Assembly (NCBI GenBank): GCA_002286715.1
Contig: NSJX01000003.1
Location: 171,163-235,162 of the forward strand
Reading direction: 5' to 3'
Length of the DNA: 64,000 nt
Origin: Dentipellis sp. KUC8613
Taxonomy: Eukaryota > Basidiomycota > Agaricomycetes > Russulales > Hericiaceae
The notes beneath the pieces are model-generated. The model had not been told where the DNA came from. It saw only the letters and a program-made list of their open reading frames with translations, and did no database searches. Positions 63,488-64,000 of this stretch are shown one piece after another (positions within the stretch are counted from its first letter, which is position 1; each line of letters starts with the position of its first letter). Both the position numbers and the translations under genes were made by a program.

Positions 63488-64000
63488 GTCTTTCAGTGTA
63501 AGATGTTCGTATGCTAGCTTGATGAGCGATAAAGAAACGAGGAAAGGACTCAACGCAAAAATCGAAAGTCACCCAGCGCGGAGGATTCGCCCATGTGACA
63601 AAAGCTGATCTATTCTCTTCCTTCTACACGGGTCAGAGGATACAGACTCGTGTTGCGAGCACCTGTTCTATTGAGAGGTTTGACAGAACTCCATGGCCGG
63701 GCGGCGCACCGCATGGTACACGTGAACAAGGAGCAAGGCATAGTGACAGACCTGGCACTTCCTCCAGCTCGAGTCGTCGACTTCCCAGAGTAAGTGAAAC
63801 CCGTGCTCTAAGCAGATGTCTTGTGAATGTCATTGAAGAAAACCAAGAGCAAGGACATCACAAAAAGCCGCGCCGGCTTGTTATAGATTTCGGCCCCCTG
63901 CACCGATTGCAAGCCGTGCGGAAGATTCCGAGGGCTCGCGAGGGATCGCAACTCGCTCGCGACTCTGTTGTATGGTCATCGCGACCAAGCACGATCTTGC
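63488..64000. other. Upstream region of the GH28 gene (window edge)
   Basis: About 510 bp of promoter-side sequence. No exon recognised. A carbon-regulated promoter is expected for such a gene, but no convincing CreA-type site cluster was seen. Confidence 0.35.

Overview
This window is nuclear DNA from a filamentous basidiomycete, most likely a wood-inhabiting Agaricomycete. Almost every gene is cut by short introns of about 45-65 nt with GTRNGT donors. The base composition is G+C rich. The gene families also fit: intron-bearing single H3 and H4 genes, Agaricomycete F-box/LRR proteins, a lineage-typical 7-TM protein, a secreted GH28 pectinase and a fungal acid sphingomyelinase. I joined exons by hand, using reading phase, splice signals and remembered family motifs. 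Where exon borders are given, the lengths add up to an intact frame.

Layout. 0-2.6 kb: a divergent pair, an NXT/p15-like mRNA export factor (-) and an ISC1-type inositol phosphosphingolipid phospholipase C (+). 2.6-9.7 kb: seven kilobases with no supportable gene, ending in a G-quadruplex-prone tract before a GAC1-like glycogen-targeting PP1 subunit (9.7-11.8 kb, +). 13.6-18.7 kb: two tandem paralogues (-) encoding collagen-like, Ser/Thr/Pro-rich proteins with one C-terminal membrane segment. 19.2-21.2 kb: RIB7 (-) head to head with histone H4 (+). 21.5-24.8 kb: two F-box/LRR genes (-). 26.5-29.8 kb: a 22-exon acid sphingomyelinase (-). 31-38 kb: small uncertain ORFs, a CSC1/OSCA-like channel (-) and a 70-residue protein with a myristoylation-type start. 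39.9-49.7 kb: SLY1 (+), a mitochondrial GHITM/BI-1 protein (-), and TBL1 (-) divergent from DCAF11 (+). 50-51.3 kb: a 7-TM orphan (-). 51.3-54.1 kb: apparently decayed sequence. 54.1-59.6 kb: an MCT-like transporter, a coiled-coil protein and SNF1 kinase (all +). 60.0-60.8 kb: histone H3 (+). 61.1-63.5 kb: a GH28 exopolygalacturonase (-).

There is no operon or biosynthetic cluster. Functional themes are sphingolipid breakdown (ISC1 and acid SMase), glucose signalling (SNF1 and the GAC1-like subunit), chromatin (H3, H4, TBL1) and plant-polymer degradation (GH28). The most unusual points are: a 5-nt microexon that supplies the catalytic Asp of the GH28 enzyme, with four separate 17-nt exons in the same gene; 7-nt and 10-nt microexons in the sphingomyelinase; two GC-AG introns; an H3 with one extra residue between K27 and the K36 equivalent; and the collagen-like membrane-protein pair sharing a recurrent juxtamembrane motif.
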